From Saccoglossus kowalevskii (taxonomy: Eukaryota > Hemichordata > Enteropneusta > Harrimaniidae), in the NCBI RefSeq assembly GCF_000003605.2, contig NW_003112484.1, positions 196,209-227,460 on the forward strand: DNA of 31,252 nt, in the 5' to 3' direction. Of the stretch, positions 1 to 9,430 are shown piece after piece. The first letter of the stretch is position 1. Each line of letters starts with the position of its first letter. A model generated the notes under the pieces. It was not told the DNA's origin, did no database searches, and saw only the letters and a list, made by a program, of their open reading frames with translations. A program made the position numbers and the translations under genes.

Positions 1-311
1 AACAAATGAAGGCAGACAAGTACAAAGCTTCAATTTTGAGGCCCACATTGTATTTTCACTTTCATTTGACAGCCTTACTCGTGGTTTATAAAACATGACT
101 TGAACTTTGAAGCAGCATCAAAGGCAATCGTCAGGAAAATGTAAATAAATAAATAAATAAATAAAAACAGACAACTTCTTCATCAGATAAGGATCTTTTT
201 ATTGCATATGCGAGAAATACCAGCCTCTTCCTTAAAAATAAATGTTATCAATTCTAAGACCCCTAAACATCATTTCTCCCTTCATAAAACTATTACCCAT
301 CATGCACTATT

Positions 312-369
312 TATGTAAATTATATTTACATATGCAAGTACTTCACCATCATGTAAATTAGATTTACAT
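312..369. repeat. Pair of related ATGTAAAT palindromes
   Basis: Positions 312-332 are a perfect inverted repeat (TATGTAAAT, 3-base centre, ATTTACATA). Positions 351-369 repeat the design (ATGTAAAT, TAG, ATTTACAT). The shared flanks suggest a short duplication. On the minus strand the first contains TGTAAATA, an exact Pumilio recognition octamer. ATGTAAAT also resembles a POU octamer variant. If the 3' UTR reaches this far, each would form a short RNA hairpin. Confidence 0.6.
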
Positions 370-3300
370 ATGAAGCTCTTTTAGAACTCAGAATGGAGAA
401 AAGACGTTTCTTAGGAAATAGCTTCTACAAATGACATTTAAAAGTACACCACAAGAAGTCACACAAATACAAATCATAGTTTGTTTGCTGCAAAACCACC
501 AGTGACTCTCAAACATTCAAAATGAGCTCTGGATAAAAGACCCCCTAGGTTTTTGCATGATTGCATCTCAGCAATAACAAGGTTATTTTCTATTGGTTGT
601 TGCAGCCTGAATCAAATTTAATGTTGAAAATGCATACAAACTAGGGGGTCAATTGGAAGCCATCTTGGGATCTTACTATTGATAGTCTGCCAATTTTCTT
701 TCAGAACATTGTATTAAAAACTGATATACTTTTAAGTATTTTTTTTTTAAATAGTTTCCTATCACAGTTAAATCATTTATGCATGATTCTGATTGTGCCT
801 GGCATATTTACATGCACACCATAAAACAAAATAAATTAATTTCGGTTGTTGTACATTTGGCTTGGAGATGGGCAGTTTGACTGATCTCCCTTCACTGACA
901 GGCACTTTGTGGTCTTATGTGTAATACACTAAAAGAAAATCGGCAGTAGGATTATCGGAAGTTAAAAAAAAAATACAGTGCAAGGTTCCAATGAAAAATA
1001 GTACAATAATTCCCTTTTGAAACCAATCTGGTGTTAACATTGAAACATCCCATTTCCTGTACACTGAACTTCTTTTAAACAGTTGTAGTCGTTGTACGTG
1101 CAAATACGGGAGCCATATTGAACGGTTCAACGACTATGCTGATTTAAAAAGTTTCAAACTGTGTAATGGAACCTCACGCATTTATTTACCCCCCACAATG
1201 CACCAGTTGCAAGCTTTAAAAGTTATGAAATTGTTGTCAAATGAATTAACTGCTATCAACTATAAACTAATGCTTAATTATGAAAATCTGGGTTTCGTAG
1301 TTCAAAAAGGTATGCCTGTTTCTTTGTGTGAGAAATTTTGAATGGAAAGTAGGGAAAAAAAAGCTGAAACAAAACTGTGTACCGATCTTCGAGTCATAAC
1401 AAAATGATATGTTGCAAGTTCTGCGCTTAATTAATAAACCCCATAAAACCATGACAACCAATTCAGAATTTACATAACATTACCCATCACTCATCCTATG
1501 AAAATGTTACTTTGATTTTGTTTTCCTGTTCCATTTTGTTACCGTAGTTACCATATCAGTCTGTAATCAAGCATATTTAGGTACTCTGTATGTTTTTTTT
1601 GTTTTTTTTTTGCTTTGTATTTTTTAAATTTCTATAACGTGAAAACAAACATCTGGATACAGTGTATAGTATTGCTAGTGTTTTTGTACATTATTTAAAG
1701 AACAAGTTCTATTATCGAATCACTGAGGCAATATAACAGGAAAAAAAAAAATTACTTGAATTTATTTGGTCTCTCCCAGAACTAAGTTCCGTAAAGTCCC
1801 TCACATGTTTTACAACCATCTAAGGTTGGTTACTATGACTACAATCAAAACATTACCATTTGAAACAAAGCTATACTGAAATATTTGTATGGTATTTGAT
1901 ACCATATTTTTGTTGCGACCTTTTATAGACAACTACAATTCAAATTTTCTAAAAATGTGAATAACCAACTACACAAAAAAAGTATTTACAAAAACTGCCT
2001 CACAGTCTTCATTGAGAGAGATAATGTAGTAGGATAATGTTATATATATATTATGCCAATATTTGCTGTTACATTTCAGAAAATACTTTTTTTTTTTATA
2101 ATATTAATGATCAGATGCAGCGTAGCTATCGATTATACAGCAAGAAATGTACACAGTCACCAGTTATAGTAACAAAATCTGTTTTCGATTTTTTGTTTTC
2201 ATCAAATCTACACAAACTGAATTTTTCATTCCTTAACAATTCTGGTTCGTTTTTGACACAATTAATTCACTTAGAATGGGTATTTGTGAGAAAAATTATC
2301 TTGGGAGAAAGAAAAAAAAAGCGACGAAAATTAAGCTTGCTTATAAGTTGTTGACCAAAATCCTGGTTGATTTTTGGGATCAGAAAAACAAACAAATTGT
2401 ACCAGATTCCTGGAATGCTACACCAGGTCAACTGAAACTGATCTTAAAACAGAAATTTTGACATTCTTACAGAAAGATGTATTTTCACAACATTTCAACA
2501 CACCTACTCCCATAAGATTGGATTCATCTATGTTACAAACAAACTTTTATCGACAAAGTCTGCAATTATCGCGTGTTTGTTACAACTATTTCCATGCTAC
2601 GCCTATATATTTGTGATTCAATATTAAAGCCACAGGAAGTACACTGAATAGTTGGGTATTCTATACAAAACGTATTATATACGCAGTTACCTGTAAACAT
2701 AGACTTCGTTAGTATTTCAGGGTATTCACTATTTCAGAGAAAAACTGTCACTATCACAAGCACAAGAGAGCACCCTTTCCCCATTAGTGAGAGCACTTTA
2801 TCCAGCAATGGTTCATTACGCTAATTATGCTCTAAAATACAAATCTCAACAATAAAGTGATTTTTTTTTTTCGGCAACTCCAAATAAATGTCAATATTAA
2901 AGACAAAATTATTCAATTTGCGAAAATTCATCTTAATGCTTTGAACACCATCAACTTTTTGTGCATTTTTATGTATTTTTGTTTCATTTTAAAACAATTT
3001 TGACCAAATTTCCAAAGGCTATGCATTTTTATCAAAATATTAAAAAAATATATCAAAAAAAAAATGATGCTGGTTCATTTTAGTGAAAAAATGACAAAAC
3101 TTGATTTGGTGTTCAAAAAAAAAGAAATAATTTGACTTCAAATTAATGCAAATGAGCATAACGAAAAATCCACTGTCTGCAGGGGAGTGAAGATAGTACC
3201 AGTAAATGAAGAACAAGGACTCCATATTCAAGTTGTGTATAGCATCAACCATTCATTTCTGGGGGGAGGTGGATAGAATAACAGGGTGAATAACTGAGCC

Positions 3301-3723
3301 AATTTTCAGCGGTACAATATAAAGTAAAAAACAATTTTTTTTTTTTTTATACTTTAGTGGGTGATATGAACAAAGATTGGCTCTAGTCTCCTGAAACCAG
3401 GTAATGTCTACAAAAGCTTGCCTGGTAAACTTCAATAAATCACCTACAGTAACTGAAACAATATTTAAAAAAAAAAAAATTTACAAAACTAAAATAAAGC
3501 AGCATTTTGTATGGCAGCGAAGTTAATCCAGTTAATAAAGCTCTTTCAACCCAGACTTTTGTTAATAATTTACTTTAACGTGAAATGAACAGCATCTGAA
3601 CATATCCACGGAGGAACAATTTAATAGTACCAAAGTTTTGCTTTTTGCTCATGATTTCATTAAAATGTTGTTTAATGTTTTAATGTAAATCCAATTTATG
3701 AGATGTATTTTTTTTTATATACT

Positions 3724-3729
3724 TTTATT
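3724..3729 (-). terminator. Candidate AATAAA polyadenylation signal
   Basis: The minus strand reads GTAATAAAAGT here. It is the first exact AATAAA that I find downstream of the NR6A stop codon. In A+T-rich DNA this hexamer often occurs by chance, and no diagnostic downstream GU-rich element stands out. Confidence 0.25.
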
Positions 3730-3777
3730 ACAAATTCAAGAGAAAAGAACTGACAAGAGTCTAGCTTTCTTGATCAC

Positions 3778-3797
3778 AGTTCAAGGGTCAAGGGTCA
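3778..3797 (+). promoter_or_regulatory. Three nuclear-receptor half-sites in tandem (double DR1)
   Basis: AGTTCA, A, GGGTCA, A, GGGTCA: three direct half-sites, each one base apart. A DR1 of this kind is the classical site for RXR, HNF4 and COUP-TF type receptors. The internal TCAAGGGTCA also resembles an extended monomer site with one extra G. It lies about 2.4 kb downstream of the stop codon of a nuclear receptor gene. Whether it is bound is not known. Confidence 0.5.
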
Positions 3798-4299
3798 AAT
3801 GAGGCACTGTTTTTGTTTCTGAGTAAATGGAGAAGGGTAAAGTGGTGTTATTTGGCAACAGTTTTTTGCAGTTTAGTTATATTCATTTATAAAAGATGGT
3901 AATACTTATTTCTAGTGTATTTCTTAGAGAAAAAAATATGAATTAGCGCCAACTACTTCTATAATTTGCTTATTGTGTGGCGATATACTTAAAGATGCCA
4001 CTCCACTCCCCACATGTACTCTTATTGTGAAAAAGAAATCGCAAACAAATACACCACACTGCACAACAATATTATCGCATTATTGTAATATTTTGTTCTT
4101 CTGAAGAACCATATACGCATTGAAGGGAATGTCTGGAAAATTTGATTTCCAAAATTTGAACTGTCAAACAGTGACGACAAATCTGCTAAAAAAACCAAAT
4201 TAGGTTTAATAACATGATGCTAAAAGATCCATATATATCGTGTATGTGTAAATTTAGTTGCAATAGTATGGCAGATTAATTAGCGGCAATGGATATCCC

Positions 4300-4427
4300 A
4301 GATAATGTTTTCGCTCTATTAGTAGCGCATACGCTTACTCAAGTTACAGCGTTCAACCAATACAAATTCAATTTTGGGTTTATATCCACTCTATTGGAGA
4401 TGCGCTTCTAATAGAGCAAATATGGTA
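4300..4427. mobile_element. Short inverted-repeat MITE, copy A
   Basis: The left arm holds CGCTCTATTAGTAGCGCAT (4312-4330). The right arm, read on the minus strand, gives GCTCTATTAGAAGCGCAT, so long near-perfect arms flank a core of about 70 bp. A diverged copy lies at 21866-22004 (shared AAGCGCATCTCCAATAGA-type end). It has no coding capacity. The outer boundaries are approximate and no target duplication is certain. Confidence 0.7.
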
Positions 4428-4838
4428 CAGTATTTTAACATAGACAAGTAATGACAAGTTTTCCACCGACTGAAATTTAACCTTGCGTTATGCATTTTAC
4501 TATTGGAAAAAATAGTAAAAGTACCAACAAAATGTGAAATTCATGGTTATTACTCGGATAAACAAGGGTAATATTTTGGAATTAAAGACTTACAGTCAAT
4601 TTTCGAGACAATGCACTTTCAACCGTTCAACTGAAGCGATAATGGTACTTGTACAGTTGGCAAAAAAAAAACACCCCCAATATATAATTATTAGAAAGTA
4701 GAATGTGCTCTTTGGTAGATGAAATTACAACAGATTATTCATCTTGAATAATAGGCAGAAAAATTGCCTTCTTCCCTTAACTAATAAAACAACATGACAA
4801 GCTTGACTCACCCCATTCTTACTTTTACAGTTTTGTCT

Positions 4839-5032
4839 TTAACCCTCTGAACTCCACAAGTCCTATCCCCCCTCCAGCAAATTTTAACGCTACCGCTGGC
4901 AAATTTAATTTTGGACCGATTAACCTCCTTTTACTTGAACTTTAATCATAAATTTTGAAAAAATATAGAAAAATTATGCAAGTTTAATTTGTAAACTGTG
5001 ACAAGGGTTCACTTCGGTGTTTAAAGGGTTAA
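4839..5032. mobile_element. piggyBac-like MITE with TTAA target duplication
   Basis: TTAA at 4839-4842 and TTAA at 5029-5032 bracket a 186-bp element. Its ends are CCCTCTGAACTCC on the left and CCCTTTAAACACC read on the minus strand from the right, 10 of 13 matching. TTAA duplication and CCY-starting termini are the hallmarks of piggyBac transposons and their non-autonomous derivatives. There is no transposase. It lies about 1.2 kb past the NR6A stop codon, possibly inside the transcript. Confidence 0.8.
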
Positions 5033-6199
5033 CGACTTTTCCAAGATGACCACTGATATCCCAACTATCCAATTTCGGTGAACAAGGATGATTTTATGGT
5101 TTACTTTGTTGTTGTCCTGAATAAAATGGCATGGCAGACGATTTTAAGGAATAATGATAAGTCAGATTGTAACAGACGACAGATGGCATGGCAACCACAT
5201 AGCGGATAACGTATCAAATATGCCATAACATTTCATTTTCCAACATGAACTTTTAAAAAAAAAAAGTATGCCAATAATCTGATTTCCACATTAGTAAAGT
5301 TTTAAAATACAGATATTGGTATAGAATGGATAAAATTGATTGGGAAATGGTGGAAATCTTGGAACCACAATATTGATTGTTAAACATACAGTCTTACCAC
5401 AGTGAGAATGTTAAATAAATATCCAGATTATTTACAACAGCGTTTAATCTTAATTTTTTTTTTTTTTTTTTTTTAAATTAGTTTCACTTTTTTGCTCCAA
5501 GAAAAAATGCCATCTGTAACAAAAACAAATTGTTAGAGTTTGTGTTAAAAAACAAAACAAAAAAACTCTTTGCGACATCATCCAACTGATCAGAAACTGC
5601 GTAAACCAGTTTACACATTTGTTCAATTTTATAGAATAAAACGGTATGTACTCATTACATTTTTTAGAAATAAAGAGAAAAATGCCTTGTCCCGTCCAGC
5701 TACTAACTTTGCTATTAATACTATCTAATTTTATAGACGTTGTTGCAAAAAATTCTGTGCTCTTTGTTTTTTTTGTTTCTCCAAAATGCTGGTTGTCAAG
5801 CCAACAATGTACTTCATCAATGCCATGCAGGAATGAAAAAGGGCGCTAAACTGCCCCGGTATTCCCCTTTTCCAAAAAATTAGCTTTTTTTCACTATTAT
5901 ATATAATAAAAAAACTAAAGCTTTTTTACTAAAAATAAATTTTTTTAAAAGGGTTTCCCTTTTGTTTAGAGATTTCTGCATTGTAAAAAGAAAAGCACTA
6001 AATATCTATAAATCTCAATAAAATCAATGATAAATTTGCGATATTTTATATCAATACAAAATAAGAGCAAGCACCCAAAAAGATCAGCTGACCAATAGAT
6101 TCTCTTCCCAGCATCCATGCTTTGAATCATTCTAACTAATCCCTACATCCATGTCTAGTTGTTACCCTCGGCAACAATGGTCCTCATCCACCACTGGTT
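5033..6199 (-). other. Probable proximal 3' UTR of NR6A
   Basis: The sequence just after the stop codon has no coding content. On the minus strand I find no AATAAA in the first 1.1 kb. The first hexamers are ATTAAA at about 5448-5443 and a clear AATAAA at 3729-3724. If these are used, the 3' UTR is roughly 0.75 to 2.5 kb or longer. A minus-strand UGUAAAUA (Pumilio element) lies at 5436-5429. A T-run fills about 5453-5474. The UTR extent is inference; no transcript evidence is available here. Confidence 0.45.
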
Positions 6200-6459
6200 T
6201 TAGACCGGCGGGGGATACGGATTCTCAGGGACTTGGATGTTACAGGCATGCATAATGGCTTTGAAAAGGAGCGGCATCTGCTCCACGGGGATATCTAGCA
6301 TCTTGCTGGCTGTATAGCGTATCTCAGGAAGACACATCATCAGCTCACGGAATCGTCCGGGATGGTGTCTGCTGCGTGATTCGGTGTAGTCTTGGAATGC
6401 GTACCAGTACTGCTTGTTGATCTGCTCAATAATTTCAGGGCTTGTTATACCTTCAACAT
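6200..6459 (-). CDS. NR6A1: NR6A-type nuclear receptor, terminal coding exon: LBD C-terminus and stop
   Basis: This exon completes a split Asp codon (G at 7999 joined to AT at 6459-6458) and adds 85 residues before TAA at 6202-6200. The acceptor is pyrimidine-rich and ends TTCACAG at 6460. The protein has INKQYWYAFQDYTE, then FRELMMCLPEIRYTASKM and EQMPLLFKAIMHAC. These are LBD helices 8 to 10/11 and match vertebrate GCNF closely in order and spacing. After HAC come only 14 residues (NIQVPENPYPPPV region), with no leucine-rich acidic AF-2 helix. Lack of a classical AF-2 is a known trait of GCNF and fits a repressor that needs no agonist-driven coactivator binding. With the upstream exon it gives a 307-residue fragment with no frameshift or internal stop. 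An open frame continues upstream to a Met at 6490, but that part is intron. Confidence 0.95.
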
Positions 6460-6527
6460 CTGTGAACGAAAGGAGCGAAAGAGTACACATAAGTATAACT
6501 TGACAGAGTTATAGAGATGAGGCATGA

Positions 6528-6607
6528 TCAACACATTGCCTGCTGATGCAGTTTGTTACCGACTTATTTCGGCACTTCATAGAGGCTTTCCACAGGCAAT
6601 GTGTTAA
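6528..6607. mobile_element. 80-bp palindromic MITE-like element in the last NR6A intron
   Basis: TCAACACATTGCCTG at 6528-6542 is the reverse complement, with one mismatch, of CAGGCAATGTGTTAA at 6593-6607. The right end carries TTAA and the left the near-match TCAA, so it may be an old TTAA-inserted (piggyBac-type) remnant. It sits only about 70 bp upstream, in the transcript, of the last-exon acceptor. Confidence 0.65.
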
Positions 6608-7163
6608 CATCACGTTTCTCGCTACCTCAAAAAAAGATTTAGCAAATTTGACAAGCTATTTTGAGGTGTTCAGATTTGTTTGGACCAATAAAAATGTTGA
6701 CAATCATTGGTCTTCGTGATCTGACATGCACGTCATCAGGCTGTGAGTTTTGAGTCACACTGACTTGACTGTGATCGGATATGCATGTGATCTGGCTGTG
6801 GTTTGACCGATATATTTTTGTCCGGATTTCACAAATTACTTGTTAACAAAAGTTTTGAAGTTGGGACATTGAATCAAATGTTAAAACTGTTGTCCATGAG
6901 AAATCAACGAATTAGTAGACTTGCGCCTCAACCTGTTCACCACCACCTTTCTTGCCCAAATTTTTCTGCACTTTTTTTCTTCAATATTTCTTGAAATGAA
7001 CCCTAATTTTGGAGCCAACAGACAAAATGTGAGTCAATTTCAAGTTTTTACTCCAAAAATTTGGCTATTTTTTTTCCAATCCTCTGAAGGAGTTTGTAAT
7101 GAAAAGAGGGAACTGGTGGTGAAATGGTAAAAGACTACAATAGACAAGCAGCCTCTCGGCTGA

Positions 7164-7801
7164 GATAGCTCCGCTGTTAGCAATGCACATTTCAATTAAA
7201 GAACTGAAGATATCATTAGAAAATGAACAATATGTATAGTATGTATAGCAATCGGACCAAAAATGACATAAATATTCATCAAAATTAGATAATTGAAGAT
7301 ATCATCACGAAATGAACAAATCTGAGAGGTCCACATGTAGTACCTATATATGTAATATCAAAGCAATCGGACTTGCGGTTTTTAACAAGAAGTCAAAAAT
7401 ATCACTTTTTATCAAAAATTACAAAAATATTCACCAAAATTAGAGAATTGAAGATATCATCATGAAATGAACAAATCTAAGAGAGGTCCACATGTAGTAC
7501 CTATATATGTAATATCAAAGCAATCGGACTTGCGGTTTTTAACAAGAAGTCAAAAATATCACTTTTTACCAAAAATTACAAAAATATTCACCAAAATTAG
7601 AGAATTGAAGATATCATCATGAAATGAACAAATCTGAGAGAGGTCTACCCAAGGTACATATACACCAAGTATCAAAGCATTCAGACTTGTAGTTTTCAAG
7701 AAGAAGTCGAAAATGTAAAACATTGACACGGACGCCGACGGACTCCGACAGACAATCACTCATATGATAAGCTCCGCTCGACAAAGTCGACAGTGGAGCT
7801 A
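7164..7801. mobile_element. TA-flanked TIR element with internal 157-bp tandem repeats
   Basis: The left end is TAGCTCCGCTGT (from 7166). The right end, read on the minus strand from 7801, is TAGCTCCACTGT. Ten to eleven matching bases after a flanking TA suggest a non-autonomous DNA transposon with TA target duplication. The interior is a tandem array (7195-7715), followed by a CG-richer tail (ACGGACGCCGACGG) and GACAATCACT at 7751-7760. That last motif recurs near the 3' end of the repeat at 25225-25836. No coding sequence. Confidence 0.7.
7195..7715. repeat. Tandem repeat, period about 157 bp
   Basis: The start GAAGATATCAT recurs at 7206, 7295, 7450 and 7607, and AAGAAGTC recurs at 7387, 7544 and 7701, giving a 155-157 bp period. 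The first unit is shortened to 89 bp. The middle units are nearly identical and the last has diverged. The array fills the middle of the TIR element at 7164-7801. Confidence 0.9.
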
Positions 7802-7998
7802 AAAACAGGTTTGGTAAGTCACTCTCTTTAATCTCAATCTTTGTTAATGTGGTTCCTTTTACAACTGCAATACATTATATTCATACATATACAACATTGA
7901 TCCTCAACCTACACCATAGGATTAGGAAATCTGGTTCAAGAGCTCAATTGATTTGATCTATGATACAGTGAAAGTAAAAATCATAACAATTAACATAC

Positions 7999-8662
7999 CT
8001 GGATTGAGAAAATTTACAATTTTCATGCAGACATACTCTTCTGGGGTGATATTGAGTTGTTGAAACTTAGATGCCAATACAACCATTCGCTCCATTATCT
8101 CCATACCTTCTTGAGGGAAGTGTTTCAGCTCTTCCTCACTGGGTTGGTATCGTCGAGTCACCCGGGACAATTCGTTAAAGATCTTCCGGCGGTGGTTACA
8201 GGCGGCCGTCAGGATCAGATTCTCGTGCCAGGTTTTGCTCAGCAAGAGTGTGAAGTCTTTAATGGGCACTTCACGAAAGAATGGCAGCCGCTTCACCCAT
8301 GCCGTCTGATAGAAGAGGATCTGGTCAGCAAACTTGCAGAGAAGTTCAAAGAGTTCAGTATGCGTGATTATATGCCCGTCCGGGAAAGTAAACGGGAGTT
8401 TTAACGGTTCCTGCTGCTCGGCATACATCAACTGCTCAATGTGTTGGACGTACGTCTCGCCATCATAGCGGTTGGCCATATCAGAGTCAGAGGAAATGTT
8501 CTCTATGGTATCGGACATGGGGTTGCTAAGTGTTGGAGATGGTTGTTCAGACAATCCGTCACTTCGTGTGGGGCTGATGTTCCCGTTGATTCCTTGATAA
8601 TTCCATCCATCTTGTTCAAACTCCTCTCCACTCATGATGCGCTCAATTTCTTCTGGTGTTAA
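7999..8662 (-). CDS. NR6A1: NR6A-type nuclear receptor (GCNF/HR4), penultimate coding exon: hinge and most of the LBD
   Basis: This exon encodes 221 residues plus one base. It opens with a hinge motif (LTPEEIERIMSGEEFE) typical of the segment after the zinc fingers in GCNF. A Ser/Thr/Pro-rich acidic linker follows (about residues 28-62, with SPTR and QPSPT proline-directed sites). The LBD runs from about residue 85. FELLCKFADQ is helix 3, and the nuclear-receptor signature spans about 122-152 (AWVKRLPFFREV, then LLLSKTWHENL). IFNELSRVTRRYQPSEEEL and EYVCMKIVNFLNP follow. NR6A proteins are orphan receptors that bind DR0 elements as homodimers and mostly repress transcription in the nucleus. 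The acceptor is a T-run ending AATAG at 8663; the donor is CCAG/GTATGT at 7999/7998. The reading starts at 8662 after the acceptor, not at the internal Met at 8635. The family call is from remembered homology to vertebrate NR6A1 and is strong. Confidence 0.95.
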
Positions 8663-8907
8663 CTATTAAAAAAAAAAAAAAAATAATAAATTAAGAATTG
8701 TATATTAGCTTTATATTTTCATTCCCCATTCCCTATAATCACTTAGAATAGACATCAACAGATCATGAAGGCTTTCATCAGTTGTAATGTTAATTCAATG
8801 AAAACAATTCCTCATTCGATAAATCTGCCAAACAAGTGACATCATCTAGTTTTAAAATACACATAACTTTTTTTTTTATTCCCAAGCATTCCCACTGAAA
8901 TATACAT

Positions 8908-9119
8908 TACTGTAGAATACTTTATTTTCGCTTGGAATTTATTTTCGCTATTTTCGCTGAAGTGATGATTCCGTGAAAATAAAATCCAGCGAATATACTT
9001 TTTTTCCTATATTTCACATTAAACTCATCAAAAATCAGTGAAAATAAATTCCATACAAAATGCTCAAAAAGCCTTTTCAGCGAAAATTAATTCCAGCGAA
9101 AATAAAGTATTCCACAGTA
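8908..9119. mobile_element. 212-bp MITE with about 45-bp TIRs, family TACTGTRGAATAC, copy 1
   Basis: The left end TACTGTAGAATAC continues as TTTATTTTCGCTTGGAATT. The right end, read on the minus strand, is TACTGTGGAATAC then TTTATTTTCGCTGGAATT. CAT borders both ends (possible 3-bp duplication), or TA is the duplicated target if the element starts at CTGT. The body is a chain of ATTTTCGCTG-type subrepeats. Related sequence occurs at 11608 and 24018. No coding capacity. Confidence 0.85.
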
Positions 9120-9376
9120 CATGAAATGCATAGATACACTACAAACATTAAAAAATTGAAAAAATCAAAAAATGGTATTGTTACAACAAAATAAACCCAT
9201 CCACAGAATAAAATAATAATGAGCACATGGAGAAGAAAAAAAATTTTCCGGAACAAAACATTAAATATGACATTGTGAACTGGTGGGTACTAATATTTAA
9301 CTCATTAATAAATCACTGATACCGATCTCTCTCAAATCTCCGAATCAACAACTGCGCATATTGTATACCATCATTA

Positions 9377-9430
9377 ACATGGAAACAACAAACATCTTGT
9401 TGACATGGAAACAACAAACATCTTGTTGAC
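9377..9430. repeat. Two perfect copies of a 26-bp repeat
   Basis: ACATGGAAACAACAAACATC then TTGTTG occurs at 9377-9402 and exactly again at 9403-9428. Each unit contains CAACAA...TTGTTG, a small inverted repeat. Confidence 0.85.

Larger units (their letters stand above)
1..4299. other. Non-coding 3' flank (distal 3' UTR or intergenic)
   Basis: No recognisable coding exon occurs on either strand; the open frames are short and low in complexity. The stretch contains a TAAA microsatellite (about 143-166), two similar palindromes at 312-332 and 351-369, poly-T/poly-A runs, three minus-strand Pumilio-type elements and the nuclear-receptor half-site array at 3778-3797. No neighbouring gene could be identified. 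Confidence 0.6.
6460..7998 (-). other. Last intron of the NR6A gene (1539 bp, phase 1)
   Basis: Minus-strand GTATGT at 7998-7993 and TTCACAG ending at 6460 define a GT-AG intron that rejoins the LBD frame as N-P-D-V-E-G, the same junction point as in vertebrate NR6A1. It holds two repeat elements: a short hairpin at 6528-6607, close to the acceptor, and a larger tandem-repeat element at 7164-7801. The stretch 6608-7163 is otherwise featureless A+T-rich DNA. I see no further coding exon inside. Confidence 0.9.

Noticed and set aside
6460..6490. Eleven extra codons with a Met upstream of the last exon
   Set aside because: They are the intron's pyrimidine tract read through. The conserved junction and TTCACAG acceptor place the exon start at 6459.
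8057..8662. Plus-strand open frames of 115 and 73 codons opposite the NR6A exon
   Set aside because: They are antisense shadows of the strongly conserved LBD coding sequence and show no family features.
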